The notes under the pieces were generated by a model. The model was not told where the DNA came from and ran no database searches. It saw only the letters and a list, made by a program, of their open reading frames with translations. Positions 1-11,719 of a stretch of DNA of 64,000 nucleotides are shown piece by piece. How positions within the stretch are numbered: the first letter of the stretch is position 1; every line of letters starts with the position of its first letter. Origin of the DNA: Rachicladosporium sp. CCFEE 5018 (lineage: Eukaryota; Ascomycota; Dothideomycetes; Cladosporiales; Cladosporiaceae); assembly GCA_002077045.2 (NCBI GenBank), contig KZ111144.1:1673709-1737708 (forward strand). The letters are read 5' to 3'. A program made the translations under genes and the position numbers.

Positions 1-1830
1 AAGCCTTCTGGCAACACCGCCTCGAGCGCGAGCAGAATGTCCGAAGGTTGTGGGAAGATAGCATGGCGCGTGTAGCAGAAGAGCAGGAGATACTCGAGAC
101 CCGGATCGGCGAGAGTGAGGACAAACGGAAGCGTACAAAGCGCGCCTTGCGTGAGGCGCTGGGAGGACACGGCGGTATCAGCAGGTCTGCTTCGCTCGAC
201 GCAAGTCAAGAGACGCAATTCCCGATCGCGCCTGAGCTGGTGGCGAGTGCGGCGCAAGCTCCTGCCAGAACCCCTACGCTCGAGCTGCCAAAGGACGCAC
301 TTGCCAACAACAGAAAGCGGAGGCCCACTATCGCAGCGCTCACGAACAACGAGGTCTCCGACGACGATGACGAGGAAGAAGAGGAATTCTTCGATGCGGT
401 CGATGCGGGCGAAGTCGAGGTGGTCGATGTCATGCCGCCGATGAGCCCACCTGCCGTCGCTGTCCCAGTTGCCGAGAAGGCAGAGGTGCCAGCGCTAAAT
501 GTAGAGGGAGATGAGGTAGCGCTCAAGAAGCAGCAACTCGAGCAAGAGATCGCCAAATCCTACCGTGGCTACGAAGATGGTCCGCGAAAACGTCTGACGT
601 TAGACGCTGACAATAGACCTAAAGTTGGTCTATGGGTAAGTGGTCCTGCAAGTACTTATCGCTTCCAACATACGTACTGACAACAGACAATAGGGCATCC
701 TCAAATCCATGATCGGCAAAGACATGACCAAGATGACCCTTCCCGTCTCATTCAATGAGCCCACATCCCTCCTCTACCGCGTGGTGGAAGATTTGGAATA
801 CACTTCCCTCCTGAACACCGCCGCCTCCCGTCCGGATAGCACCGAGCGTCTGGTCTACGTCGCGGCTTTCGCAGCATCCGAGTACGCTTCCACCATCGGT
901 CGTGTCGCTAAGCCGTTCAACCCGCTGCTTGGCGAGACGTACGAGTACGTGCGCCCAGATCTCGGCTACCGCTTCTTCATCGAGCAGGTGTCTCATCATC
1001 CGCCCGTTGGCGCTGCCTACGCGGAGAGCAAGAACTGGGATTACTACGGCGAGTCGGCAGTAAAGTCGAAGTTCTACGGCAAGTCTTTCGAGTTCAATCC
1101 ACTGGGCACGTGGTTTTTGCGACTCCGCCCAGCTTCTGGAGGCGAGGAGCTATATACGTGGAAGAAGGTCACGTCTTCTGTCGTTGGCATCATCACGGGT
1201 AATCCAGTCGTGGACAACTACGGACCGATGGAGATCAAGAACTGGACTACCGGCGAGGTCTGCTTACTGGACTTCAAGCCCAAGGGCTGGAAAGCTAGCA
1301 GTGCGTATCAAGTCAGCGGTAAAGTCCTCGACAAGGCCGGTAAGACTCGCTGGTCCATGGGAGGGCGATGGAATGATAAGATCTACGCCCGTCTCACCCC
1401 AGGATACGAAGCCGATGTTTCGGAAGGGAACGAGAAGGCTTTCCTGGTATGGGAAGCGCACCCCCGACCCACAGGCGTCCCCTTCAACCTCACGCCCTTC
1501 GCCGTTACGCTCAACGACCCTGCGCCGTCTCTACTGCCATTCCTCGCTCCCACTGACTCCCGTCTTCGTCCTGACCAGCGAGCCATGGAAGAAGGCGAGT
1601 ACGACTTCGCCGCCAGGGAGAAGAACCGCGTTGAAGAGGGGCAGAGGGCGAGGCGGAAGGTCCGGGAGAGCAGTGGGAAGGAGTTCGAGGCGCGATGGTT
1701 CCAGAAAGCGAGACATGAAGTTACGGGAGAGGAGTACTGGAAGTTTGGTGGCGAGTACTGGCCTATCAGAGACGCGGTGGTGAGCGGGCAGAGGGATTGG
1801 AAGAATGAGAGGTTGGAGGAGATCTTCTAG
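1..1830 (+). CDS. OSH3-like oxysterol-binding protein, C-terminal part (5' end outside window)
   Basis: The frame is open from the window edge, so the start lies upstream. One intron, 636-693 (58 bp, phase 0, TACTGAC branch), joins an acidic linker to the ORD lipid-transfer domain. The ORD begins just after the intron and carries the signature EQVSHHPP (near 985-1010). The upstream part has a charged helical stretch (WEDSMARVAEEQ) and a run of Asp/Glu (about 360-395). Family knowledge: OSBP-related proteins move sterols and phosphoinositides between the ER and other membranes at contact sites. The SILKSMIGKDMTKMTLPVSF-like start of the ORD resembles fungal Osh3, which has GOLD and PH domains upstream, but those are not visible here. 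Function call is firm; the Osh3 subgroup is likely. Confidence 0.9.
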
Positions 1831-2342
1831 GACACGGTGCTGTAGATCGAGCTGAAGTGTCACAAAGCAATGTTGTAGGCTAGGGCCACTCCACTGACAC
1901 AATATGAGCATTGAGCGTGTACGTCGTCCTTTACAGCCTCTTATCACTTGTAGCCTCCATGACGTAGCTTTGATGTACACACAGCGTTGGACTACCTTAC
2001 CGCTAGTAAGGCTTATGTGTGCTTGAACTTTCGACTTACAACACTAAGCGGAGCCTTCAGCTCGTCTGTGTAACGAACACTTTATGCTAAGCCATATACC
2101 TGTCCCTAGCAAGGGATTGTACTGCTCATCGTGGGTATGATTGGTAGCGCTTCCTGCTTATCAATCGCCAAGTGAAAGGCTTGGAACTGGGCTGTAATGT
2201 ACATGTACAAGTGACTGAGCAGCTAAGCTACTGCGCCGGTCTTCGATATTTCTCACTCCGGTCTCTCGATGTTATGGGACTCAAGGTGTGTATGCGCTGC
2301 TAAACCTCGAAAGAGAATCTCGATGGTTCTCAACAAAAGAGC
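1831..2342. other. Intergenic, 3' of OSH3-like gene and 5' of CHAT gene
   Basis: No convincing coding region. The frame used by the CHAT gene is open from 2304 onward, so its first exon may begin here or at the ATG at 2343. Confidence 0.5.
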
Positions 2343-2519
2343 ATGGCACAAGTACAGACACTGGGAGCTCTAGGCTTCAACGAGGCAAATCATGGGTGGG
2401 CGCTTGACGTTGGAGTCTATGGTGCTGAATGGGTGTTCATGTGCGTGTTGTGGCGTCATGGAGTGGGTGGAGATCCTAACAGGAGCCTCCAAGACCAATG
2501 CGAAGTCCGTGGATGACAA

Positions 2520-3464
2520 GTGGATGCCTTGCTTGCTGCGAGAGGCATTTCGATCCGACTACCGACTTCTGCCACATTCGCAGAGCTTGCGCTCAACGGC
2601 CACTCTCAGGTGAGGGAGAGCCTGCATGTCCTAGCATCACCGAGGCATACGGTCTTCGCAGCTCTGGGTTCAGCGTTTGGTTTCCTGGCAGCGCACCATA
2701 ACCCAACGATGGCCCCGCATCTACGTGATGCGATAGCACCATATGTGCGAGGCTGGGCTCAAGAGCTAATCGAAACACTGCCTCGTGTTGAACGCGAAAC
2801 ATTTTCCGAGCACTTCCGACCGGCCGAAATCATCGAGACGCTAGACAATGCCGCCGACACGCCAGGCCTCAACACGCAAGCGATACGCAATCTACTCTTC
2901 GAGCTGCAAGATCCCATGGTGATTCTACTTGTTCTATCCGACCCAAGCGATCAGAATCGGCTGAGACTAAATGAAGAACATCAACGTCTTTCCGAGGGTT
3001 TGTCGGCCAGCCTGCACAGAGACTCCTTTAGGATAGAATGTGTACCGAACGCAAGGCCGGATTTGCTCGGGCTAGCACTTACAACGCATCGGCCTGCGAT
3101 AGTACATTTCAGCGGCCACGGGTCTTCCACCGGTCTTGTCCTCAACGATCACATGGGCAGAAGCGTTCAGATGGATCCTTCAAGGCTTTCAGCGCTCCTA
3201 AATCTCTCGTCGAGACACCGCCTTAAAGGCGCGGTGTTCAATGCATGCTTCACGCACGAACAATTAGCAAGCGTATCGCGTTCTTTTGGCCCTGAAATAG
3301 TAATGGGTGGTGTACTTGACGACCAGGCAGCAATTAACTTCTCTCAGCAGTTCTACACTTATCTCGGCAATGGCTTACCCTTTCAGGAAGCATTCGAATT
3401 CGCATCCTTGACTGCGGACCTCACTGGCCTACAGGATGATTTCAGGCCCGTGCTTCTTTGCTAG
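2520..3464 (+). CDS. CHAT-domain (caspase-like) protein
   Basis: The C-terminal half is a CHAT protease-like domain. A beta-strand segment VILLVLSDPSDQN (residue ~133 counted from 2520) is followed by HFSGHG (His near residue 200) and NACF (Cys near 243), the usual His/Cys dyad of clan CD peptidases. The first ~130 residues are helical and unassigned. Family knowledge: CHAT domains are effectors in NLR/STAND-type and other death-like systems in fungi and bacteria; here no NACHT or repeat partner is adjacent, so it looks like a solo unit. The start is unclear: codon 2520 is GTG and the first in-frame ATG is at 2709. The same frame is open upstream from an ATG at 2343 but is cut by a TGA at 2514-2516. 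An intron 2467-2520 (GTGGAG...ACAAG) would remove that stop in frame; otherwise the gene is broken. Protease activity is inferred from motifs only. Confidence 0.7.
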   Translation: MDALLAARGISIRLPTSATFAELALNGHSQVRESLHVLASPRHTVFAALGSAFGFLAAHHNPTMAPHLRDAIAPYVRGWAQELIETLPRVERETFSEHFRPAEIIETLDNAADTPGLNTQAIRNLLFELQDPMVILLVLSDPSDQNRLRLNEEHQRLSEGLSASLHRDSFRIECVPNARPDLLGLALTTHRPAIVHFSGHGSSTGLVLNDHMGRSVQMDPSRLSALLNLSSRHRLKGAVFNACFTHEQLASVSRSFGPEIVMGGVLDDQAAINFSQQFYTYLGNGLPFQEAFEFASLTADLTGLQDDFRPVLLC

Positions 3465-3716
3465 CGATGGTGGCGATGAAGGAGCCCCGAATTGTGCACT
3501 AAAATCCTTACAAGATCGAGTACTGAGCACTTTCAATCATGCATACCTCTTCGACTTTGGTTCAAGTAATGTGAAGATCATTGTGTGTAATTTCAGATAC
3601 ATCTCCATACGGCCGGTCGTTCCGAGGTACTATATCGCACAATGCCCTCAGTCCAGTACACCCCGAACGCCATCGCTTCCAAACGCATCTAGGATCACCA
3701 TTACAGCGCCCTCACA

Positions 3717-4349
3717 TCAGATCGTCTTCGGATGAAACCCCTGCGTGATCCTCCCAGCAACCCCGTTTTCATCAATCTGCATCTTGTTCCTCGCCACAGG
3801 ATCCAAATCCTTCAACGCCACCTCGAAAGGCCCAAGCACATCCTCCTCCAGCACCTTCTCGCTCACCTCACCAGGGCTCGTCCACACCCACTTCGCAGGG
3901 ACCTGCTTCCCTGCTGGAACGCCAGCAGGCGTACCCTCATGCCGAAGGCGCCCGTCCTCTAGCTTCCAACCTTCCAGCGGACCTTTGGGCGTTTGCGGTA
4001 GGTACGTGTAGGGTCGCGTGGAGCGGAAGAGGCGCCGATAGAGCCACTGTACGTACGGCTGTAGGCTGAGTCCGTGGGGGAAGGCGCTGGACCAGTCTGA
4101 TTCAACGCCGTTGGCGCCTTCATCTATGCGGTAGCGGACTGAGGCGTGGATGTACTCGTGCGTGTTGATCATTGGGACTGTTTCTTTGGACGTGAAGTAG
4201 CTTGTGCGTTTGTATTGGCCTGGCTTGCGAACCTTGAAGCCGGCGAGAGATTGCGGGAAGGTGAGGGAGTCATAGACGGTACCTTTGGCCCAGCCTCGAG
4301 AGTTGGCCTTATCGCGCGAGTAGTCTGCGACTTGCAGCTCGGAGTAGTT
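3717..4349 (-). repeat. Duplicated block C, copy 1 (DUF2235 3' end)
   Basis: Ungapped partner of 24087-24719, in opposite orientation. Similarity ends exactly at the stop codon on one side and at the rearrangement junction on the other. Confidence 0.85.
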
Positions 4350-5471
4350 CGTGATGTACGAGGCGTCGAATTTAATCCAGTCGAGTTCTGTTGTCTGGCT
4401 GTCTTTCGGTCTGGTGTTGCCAGATAGCTGGTCCATCATCCACATCAACGTAATGTCGGCGTTCCCCTGATCGGCATACGATCCTCCGATGTTGCTGTGC
4501 GCACCGGCGAACCAGCACTGCTTCAAGTTTGTAGTGCAGTCTTTGGGACGCTCCCAAACAGCGGGGGAGAACGGATATCGGCGCTCATCTAAACCAAGCG
4601 CCTGGAATGCGTTCTCAACGTGATTATCGATCGTGGTGTCGAGCCACTTGTACTCGTGAATGTAACCTGGCAGGAACCCGAATACCTTTCTGATCTTGGG
4701 GTTGATCGGGATGCCAAGGGAGCCTACAGTATCCCACACACCAATGCACTTGATCTTGGCATCTTTGGTGAGGTGATTCGCGACAAGGAACTTGCGGTAG
4801 TTCAGAAGATACTCTCCGACCTTCCTGAGCTTGTCGTCATCGCCTTCCACATGGACGGAGTCGTCGACGGGCATGTCTTCTTCCCTACCCCCATGTTTCT
4901 TACACCAAGCTTTGAAGAATATCGGTGGGTGCTTAGGATCGCCAGCGTGCTCCCAGTCCTGGAAGATCTCGTAGAAGAATGGCATTGCCCTGCGCTCCAA
5001 GATACCGAGTGCTCCGATAAAGCCACCGATCGAACGAGCCGTGAATGCACCGCGTGAGAATCCAACCAAGAAAATCGAATCCGGCTGATCGACTTTCGCG
5101 TCCCTCTGATCTGAGTAGTTGCTGACGAGGAACGAGTACGCTTCTCGCACGTTCTCTGAAAGACCAGCTCCAGTGCCGCCGCCGAATAACTTGTCCCAGA
5201 CTCCCAAGCCAGTGCCAACGCCAGCTTGGTAGTACACGATCTGCTGATGATGGCCATCATCCTGGTCCTGGATTGCCCGAGCGAGGCGAGTGACGTTCGT
5301 GGGGTTCACAGGGTGGCCAGCGCCGCCAAACTTGTCCTTTACCCAGGCGTTGTCGGCATTGGCCCAGGTGCCATCGCAGCAGACAATCAGCTTCTTAGGC
5401 GATGGTGCTGCTACTGCGGTGATTGAGCTATGTCGTCTGTGGCCATTCGCGATCGCAAGGTTGTTTTCCAT
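3717..5471 (-). CDS. DUF2235 (Tle1-like) alpha/beta hydrolase
   Basis: A 584-residue single-exon protein of the DUF2235 family. Key motifs are CCDGTWANAD near residue 31, a conserved YYQAGVGTG, the nucleophile elbow GFSRG near 137-141, and a downstream GVWDTVGSLG. Family knowledge: DUF2235 covers the catalytic fold of Tle1 phospholipases, and fungal members are usually of unknown substrate and cytosolic. I chose the ATG at 5471 (MENNLAIANG); the frame is open further to an ATG at 5576, but that N-terminus looks non-coding. The last 633 bp (3717-4349) have an ungapped relative at 24087-24719. It is transcribed toward the CHAT gene. Hydrolase class is confident; substrate is unknown. Confidence 0.87.
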   Translation of the reverse strand: MENNLAIANGHRRHSSITAVAAPSPKKLIVCCDGTWANADNAWVKDKFGGAGHPVNPTNVTRLARAIQDQDDGHHQQIVYYQAGVGTGLGVWDKLFGGGTGAGLSENVREAYSFLVSNYSDQRDAKVDQPDSIFLVGFSRGAFTARSIGGFIGALGILERRAMPFFYEIFQDWEHAGDPKHPPIFFKAWCKKHGGREEDMPVDDSVHVEGDDDKLRKVGEYLLNYRKFLVANHLTKDAKIKCIGVWDTVGSLGIPINPKIRKVFGFLPGYIHEYKWLDTTIDNHVENAFQALGLDERRYPFSPAVWERPKDCTTNLKQCWFAGAHSNIGGSYADQGNADITLMWMMDQLSGNTRPKDSQTTELDWIKFDASYITNYSELQVADYSRDKANSRGWAKGTVYDSLTFPQSLAGFKVRKPGQYKRTSYFTSKETVPMINTHEYIHASVRYRIDEGANGVESDWSSAFPHGLSLQPYVQWLYRRLFRSTRPYTYLPQTPKGPLEGWKLEDGRLRHEGTPAGVPAGKQVPAKWVWTSPGEVSEKVLEEDVLGPFEVALKDLDPVARNKMQIDENGVAGRITQGFHPKTI

Positions 5472-7044
5472 GTTGCCGAGGCGCTGCAGGTGGCCTGTAA
5501 GTCTGATCGGGTGTGACAAATAAGACCTGCTCGGAAGTCTTGTCGCTGTTGATCTCACACTTTGACTGGCATGCATATGAATATGGTATACCTCCAACTA
5601 CAACGTCAGCCGCTCAGATGTACAGCAAGAAAGAACAGCGACTCGAAAGCGTCTTACCATCGCATCAGATAGACCATGCGGTCAGAGTGATCATATATGA
5701 ACTCTTCTTAGTGCCTCAGCTGTGAGAGCCAACACCATGGTGTGAGCACCTGGGGCCGCTGCAGACAGCCTCATGCCCCGAATAGGAACAGGGCTGAGGG
5801 TTCTCGTCTAGCTCACAGGCTGCGCCGCGCGCCATGCCATGAGGAGGCTTGGTACTTATGCCAAGGGTGGGCTGAGGCACCATGGTCCGTCCAGTCAGGA
5901 GCGGTAGACCACTGCTGCACGATCGCTTACTGCGCTAGCCGGTGAGCGACATGTGGTCTGGTCGTTGTCTCAGTACGCCAGCCGTGCTAGCTGTGGGCAG
6001 GCGCGAGAGCTCGAGCTGTCAAACTCATCGTGGTTCACGTGGTGGGCCGATTGCCGTTACGTAGGTGCGTGCCAACCGGGGTTGATATGAGCCAATGGGA
6101 TTACGTCCTTCAGTCACCTGCCGCTCCCGGACGCCAGAGCTGAACGCCACAGCTGAAAGCCGACCTCACTTCTGAGTTGGTGGAATCCACTGTGCAGTGA
6201 TTCAATCTCGGTTTGTGGTCAGACGGAGGAGAGCTCGCAGCTCGACATTCGCAGCCAGGTTCTCTCAGTCGTCGAGGTCACTGCTATGCACTGATCAGCC
6301 AGATCAAGAGATAAATGGTTCGCTTAGCACACAATGAGATAGCTGGCGCCATCACCTTGCGCTCATGCTCAATACGCCCTCGAATCGTCGGATGGGACGG
6401 CGTGGGAAAGTCGCCATGTCGTAAATCCAACCGTCGCCGGCTGGGACCGATATTTACACCAAATCGCCGGGAAGTGATGTCCCTTAGCCACTCAGTTTCA
6501 TCTTCGCTAGAACTTTGGTCATGCTCTTGAACTGAGAGGGTAGATTTCACAAATTGACTGTTGTGGGTTCACATCACGCCCAACCCGTCCGAGAGCCGGC
6601 AGATATATAGCCGGTACCCCACTGATGCTATGCTGCGTCTTGATCGTGATTCAAACCGCCACCTCTCATGATATCGACACGTCGTTCTCTTGCTTGGGGT
6701 TATTTGACGTGTGGTTAATCTGCGTAACCCTAACCCTGCGCAATGACTCGGGATTAGTTCGCGGTATCGAAAATGAACCATAGTGAAGATGGAGGTGAAG
6801 TCGGAATAAGCTCGTTTTGATGTTCATCACCTCGAAGGAAGGTGCGAATGACCACAGTGGGAAGGTGCAGTCTGGGCTCGGCCACCACTGATGATCCCCC
6901 GGACATCATCTCACACGTCAGGCAAGTTAACAGATTGAGACAGGGAAGTGGGCATTAGCAACGATGCGCTGCGACAGCACACGTAGCATGTTTGCGTCCA
7001 CAATTGGACGTATCGTTATACACAAGGTAGTTCATGCGTCTACG
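5472..7044. other. Gene-poor stretch, about 1.6 kb
   Basis: No coding region I can support on either strand; all open frames lack family features. It contains two tandem CCCTAA units near 6727, too short to call a telomeric tract. Confidence 0.5.
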
Positions 7045-8184
7045 TCAACTGACCAACAGCACGACACTCCCCAGCTGCCTCCTCATATCCGCATGTTCAA
7101 CATCGTGTGTATCCTCCACCTCACCCCACTGCTCGGTCTGAAACAGCGTCTCCAAGCTCGCCGCAGCAGCAGCCTCCTCCGTCCCGAATCTCTGCACACC
7201 CTCACCCTCTTTCCGCAGATGCGCAAACTCCGGACTCCAATCCACCAACAGCCGCGACGCAATGAGCAAAGACTTCGACGCCAATATACCGCGCTCCAGC
7301 GCCGCGAGCTCCCAAGCCGGTAGTCCAGACACCCAGCCCTGGATCACCTGCTGTGTGAGCTGCGGTTGCGGCTCGGGTCGTATGGAGTCCTCGCCGAGTA
7401 TGGGATTGATGTCTACACCCGGGAAGACGTGCGTGCGCAAGAAGCCGATGATAGGCTCAGCCATCTCGCGTTGTCTTGACCGTAGACTTGGCTTTCCCGT
7501 GAGCTCTGGCTCGTGAATGTTCCGCTCTGGCGCCCAGCAGAGGAGTGTGTCGGTGCTGAGGTAGCGCATTGCCATCTCAACGATAGTCTCGCGGATGGAC
7601 GTGTCGCGTGCTGCCTCTGCGGCGGCGATGTCAATCGCTCGTGAGACCAGAGCTGTGAGAGGGATGTAATGATGTTTCAGTGCTTGCTGCGCCGAGACTA
7701 GCTGGTCCCATTCCAGTGCTATGCCGGATGCTAGTGCTCGTTTGCTATGTGGGATCGTGAGAGTGGCTTTCGTCGCTGTTCGTACTGGTCGCTTGTCAAG
7801 GTGGACCTGTAGTCCTGCTGGCGTCTCGACGATAGACACATCTTTCCAGAAGCGCTTTTTCAATGCCGTCGTGGGCTTCGCCGGATCTACTTTCAAGTTC
7901 TCCCCTGCTTTCAAGCGATCGGCGATCTCGCGCTTGCGATTCAGAGCTGCCTCTGAACTCGAGACAGATACTTGCGGCGGTGGCGGCGGCGGACCAACGA
8001 CTGTAGGGTGAGGTAGCGGCGTCGCAGGGCGTGTGGTCGACGTATGGAGACATCTTGATCTGTGGCGTATTCTTCTCGGTGCGGCAGCCGAGCACATTCC
8101 CAGGCTGTTCAAGAGTGCGCGATGGACGCTCAGCGAAGAGGTCACGATCGGCGATGCCAATGTCGTGCGCAATACGGGCTCCAT
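7045..8184 (-). CDS. ATP12: ATP12-family F1-ATPase assembly chaperone, mitochondrial
   Basis: About 379 residues, no intron. After a mitochondrial-type basic N-terminus (rich in Arg, Ser, Thr; CLHTSTTRP near residue 47) and a proline run, the ATP12 domain starts at RFWKDVSIVETP. It includes the conserved LDKRPVRTA, the IALEWD block and the STDTLLCWAPE block. Family knowledge: Atp12p binds the F1 alpha subunit in the matrix and is needed to assemble the F1 sector of ATP synthase. The ATG at 8184 gives a good presequence; an in-frame extension to 8229 exists but is less likely. It shares a 300-bp divergent intergenic region with the Zn2Cys6 regulator. The C-terminal QLGSVVLLVS is typical for the family end. 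Confidence 0.9.
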   Translation of the reverse strand: MEPVLRTTLASPIVTSSLSVHRALLNSLGMCSAAAPRRIRHRSRCLHTSTTRPATPLPHPTVVGPPPPPPQVSVSSSEAALNRKREIADRLKAGENLKVDPAKPTTALKKRFWKDVSIVETPAGLQVHLDKRPVRTATKATLTIPHSKRALASGIALEWDQLVSAQQALKHHYIPLTALVSRAIDIAAAEAARDTSIRETIVEMAMRYLSTDTLLCWAPERNIHEPELTGKPSLRSRQREMAEPIIGFLRTHVFPGVDINPILGEDSIRPEPQPQLTQQVIQGWVSGLPAWELAALERGILASKSLLIASRLLVDWSPEFAHLRKEGEGVQRFGTEEAAAAASLETLFQTEQWGEVEDTHDVEHADMRRQLGSVVLLVS

Positions 8185-8484
8185 GATGATGTATGCGTGT
8201 GAATTTGGAACGCGAATGCACAAGGACATGGATGCATCGAAGCTCGGCTCGGGAGTGATCGAATAAAGCTCAGTAAGGTACGGCTGAGGCGCCGTGTTAA
8301 AGCTTAGTACTCGAACTGCGGAGAAGCATCAGGGTGGTCTGCGCGGACTCGACATGGCGCGTGTCAATCGTGGGAGTCGATAAGGGAGGTCGAAGGATAG
8401 GTTGGTGTGGTCTGCTGGGCTGATAATCCCGTAATCTGGGTCGCGACACGATTCTGGACCCACACACGCGCTCAACAGCCGGTG

Positions 8485-11400
8485 ATGGAAGCATCTCTTC
8501 GGGATGTCCTGGAACAGCAAGCCGGAGACAACAAACCGCGGATGAGGATCATGGAGTCCTCCACAAGCGCGCAGCAAGACGGCCCTGGCCAGACAGCACA
8601 AGGCGAAGGATCGGCGGAGACAAAGTCGGTTGTCGCCGCGAAGCCACTGCGCTTCGTGACCCATGATGGACCGCCAAACCCAAAGAGGAGACGCGTCGGG
8701 GCTGCATGCTTAACATGTCGCAAGAGGAAGACAGCATGCAGCGGTGAACGGCCAGCATGCATGACATGCATGCAGAATAAGCTTGAGTGCTCAGGCTACT
8801 CCTCGGAAGGAGCTGTTCTGCCCGCGACGACGCGTCGAACCAACGCGGAAGATGCTGCCATACATCCCAGTCTGAGGAGAGAGGCATCGGCGACGAGCTC
8901 AGGCGCGTCTAGACCTCCGCAAGTACAGCAGCAGTCGCATGATGCTCAGTACAATGCACCAGCGGGCTATGAGAGTCAATTCGCGGCTCGGCTGGAGTCA
9001 CGACCAGCCCCTGCCACCCCATCCCAGCAGTCGACCACCCAGAATGGACCCATGTTCTCAGGTCCACGCAATCGAGTGCCATACTTCAGATGGCTGGGAC
9101 CTACAGCCATCTTGAGCGGCTACAAGCAGATGGTCGTGAAGATCAAGCGACATGACAATGAGGGCAAGACGTCTACCAATGGCGAGGCTGCTGGCTTTGT
9201 GTCACCTGCGCAGGGCACGTATGGACGGGCTCTTCCAAGTATAGGTCTAGTTCACTCGAGCAGTGATCCTGAAGCTTCCCACTCACTTGATCTGCCCTTC
9301 TACGACACCAGCTCCGTGCCGCCAAGTGAGCTTATTACGCATTTGGCCCAGACGTTCTTCGTGCATCTCGGATGCAACTATCCTTTCCTGCAGCGAGAGC
9401 GCTTTCTACGAGACTTGGAAGAGAAGCAGGTCGATGCCATCCTCGTAGATGCAGTGTGTGCACTGTCAGCTCGGTTTTCCACCCATGAGCTCCTAGTCCG
9501 CCAGCGAGGATCTGACGGAAACAAGCTAACGCCCGCCGAGTATGGTCACGCATTCGCACAACGAGCAATGACTGCCTTGACCCAGACATTCCCTGTACCA
9601 ACTGTTGCTGCAGCTCAAGCTGCCCTTCTGCTGGCCTATAATGAGTTTGGTGAAAGTCGAGACAGTGGGCTATGGATGTATTTGGGCATCTCGATCCGCA
9701 TCGCCCAAGATCTCGGACTCCAGAAGCTCGAGGGTCTGAAGTACAAAGGTCGCGATGGGCCAACTCCGAAGCAAGTGAAGCGAGAAGCGCGCGATGGGCC
9801 TGCTGTTGCTTTGCAGTCCCATGCGTCATCATCAGTGCCGGCTCGACGGACTGTGGAGGCTGGGCAGGACGATGTAGTCCTCAACGCGGAGATCGAGGAG
9901 GCCAAGGCAGCTGAGCAAGAGCGCTTCGACACTTTCTGGGCTATTTTTTTGCTGGATCGGGTTGTCTCATCCGGTGTCGGCAGACGGAGCACGCTCCGTG
10001 ACAAGGACATCGAATTGTCATTTCCTCCGCTTGATGAGCAGCTACCGAACTCGGAGTGGCCTGCGCCATTTCCTGCACTTATTCGCATCGTGCACCTCTA
10101 TGGCGGCGTCGCGGATTTACTCAACGGCATTAAGGAACCCACAGACGTCACTCCTGATACGTCGAAGAGGCTAGCAGTCATGGAGCGGCAGGTCACGAGC
10201 TTCTATCAAGGTCTTTCTCCGAAGTTACATTTCGATGCAGTCAACTTCCAGTACTATGTAAAGGCTGGCGAAGGCACGAATTTCGTACTGCTGCACTTTT
10301 GGTTCCATACATTGATCGTGCTACTGCATCAGCCGACCATCCTGAAGACCTTCGAAGGCCGCATGCTTCACTTGTTTCCTAACAGTCAGCAGCTCAGCAT
10401 GAGCTCGGCCAAGACTATCGCAGACATTCTGAGCTATTCGCAGCTCATGGACGCCAAAGCCAGTCTTGGCAATCCCTTCACGACGCAATGTATCTACGTC
10501 GCCGCATGCGCCTTCTTGAAAGAGACTGCCGAGCAGACAGCTTCCTCAAATGCACAGAGCAGGGCCACAAGTCCCATTAGGCAACCGGGCAAGGTCGTCG
10601 CTACCACAGCAGGCTTCACACCCGTCGCAGCACAGTCCACTGACAGCTCAATAACGCCTGCGAACAATGACAAAAGAGCGCAGGCCAAGCACACATTGCT
10701 CGCCACGGCTGCGAGCCAGCACTATCAGCTTTGCTACAAGGCACTGCAGTCTCTTGAGACATACTGGGCCGGCACGAAGTATATTCTCACGATTCTCGAC
10801 CAGAAGTTCCAAGGCGTCGACGATCCACTTCTCTATACTGTAGAGGAGGGTGAGTCCGCCATCGAACAGCCGAGGCCAGATCCTGCTTTCACCTCGCCAG
10901 GTTGGAGGCGGAAGCCAAGTTGGGGACCGTACATTGGTAACCCCGAGATTGGCAAAGAGTTCATGCAGGCGAGGGCAGGCGATGAAGGCAGAGAGCTAGG
11001 GGATGGTGAGTGAGATATGTTCCCTGTCATCCTGTGAGTGTAAGCTGATTTAGATCTAGCGATCGGCTGGACCTTGACAGGTAACATGAATGAGCCGTCC
11101 ACAAACTTAGCCTGGCACTACGCAAGCGAGCAAGCCAATCAGTCCACCGCCGCGTATAACGGTAATGCAGCACAACAATCTACGCAAGAGCTCCAGCACC
11201 CTTCGCTCTATCGTCAGACTCCCCGCCCCAACCCGGCTCCCACACCGCAAACCTACGGCCAGCCCGAAGTTTCGGACGCTTCTCTACTACTCTCCTTGAA
11301 CAACACTTACCCCAACACCAATGCCGCGCCGTCACAGTACGCCCACGACACAGCGACAAACACGACCTATCCCTTATGGTCCGATCATCCCCACTTCCCG

Positions 11401-11580
11401 CACAGCACGTATGCGAGTCTTGCGAGACCGCCGTTTGGAGATATGATGATTGAGAGTAGAGATGTGGATATGTCTTTGCTCGGCCTGGGAGGGATGCCGT
11501 GGTTTGAGAGTGTTGGGGTGGGAGGATTTAGTAGTGGTGGTGGTGAGATTGAGACCCAGGGAGGGGGTTATGCGACGTGA
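8485..11580 (+). CDS. Zn(II)2Cys6 transcription factor with fungal-specific regulatory domain
   Basis: Two exons: 8485-11005 and 11081-11580, with intron 11006-11080 (75 bp, phase 1), giving about 1006 residues. The binuclear cluster is near residues 75-105 (CLTCRKRKTACSGERPAC, then CMQNKLEC), preceded by a basic PKRRRVG that may serve as NLS. The Fungal_trans (PF04082-type) domain follows in the middle (FVHLGCNYPFLQRERF to FWAIFLLDR). The C-terminus is Gln/Asn/Ser-rich and low complexity. Family knowledge: such proteins bind CGG-type half sites and control metabolic or developmental genes. The first ATG in frame is 8485; ATGs at 8542 and 8551 are alternatives, and 8551 has the better context. 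Targets cannot be inferred from position; it is divergent from ATP12. Confidence 0.9.
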
Positions 11581-11719
11581 GACTGACTGACGCGAGTGCG
11601 AGAGGCCGTCAACATGTATCTTCTTTGCCACACTTGGCCAACCCACCCTCTACAACCCCCTGTTCGGTTCGCGCCAAGCGAGACGCGCTGCATCAGATAC
11701 AAGTTCTAACAATTCCGAC

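Noticed and set aside
2514..2516. TGA readthrough (fungal peroxisomal-type extension) in the CHAT gene
   Set aside because: The known readthrough context is TGA CTA; here it is TGA CAA, and the stop precedes rather than follows the domain.
6724..6740. Two CCCTAA telomere-type units
   Set aside because: Only two units, expected by chance often enough; not a telomere tract or a fusion scar on this evidence.
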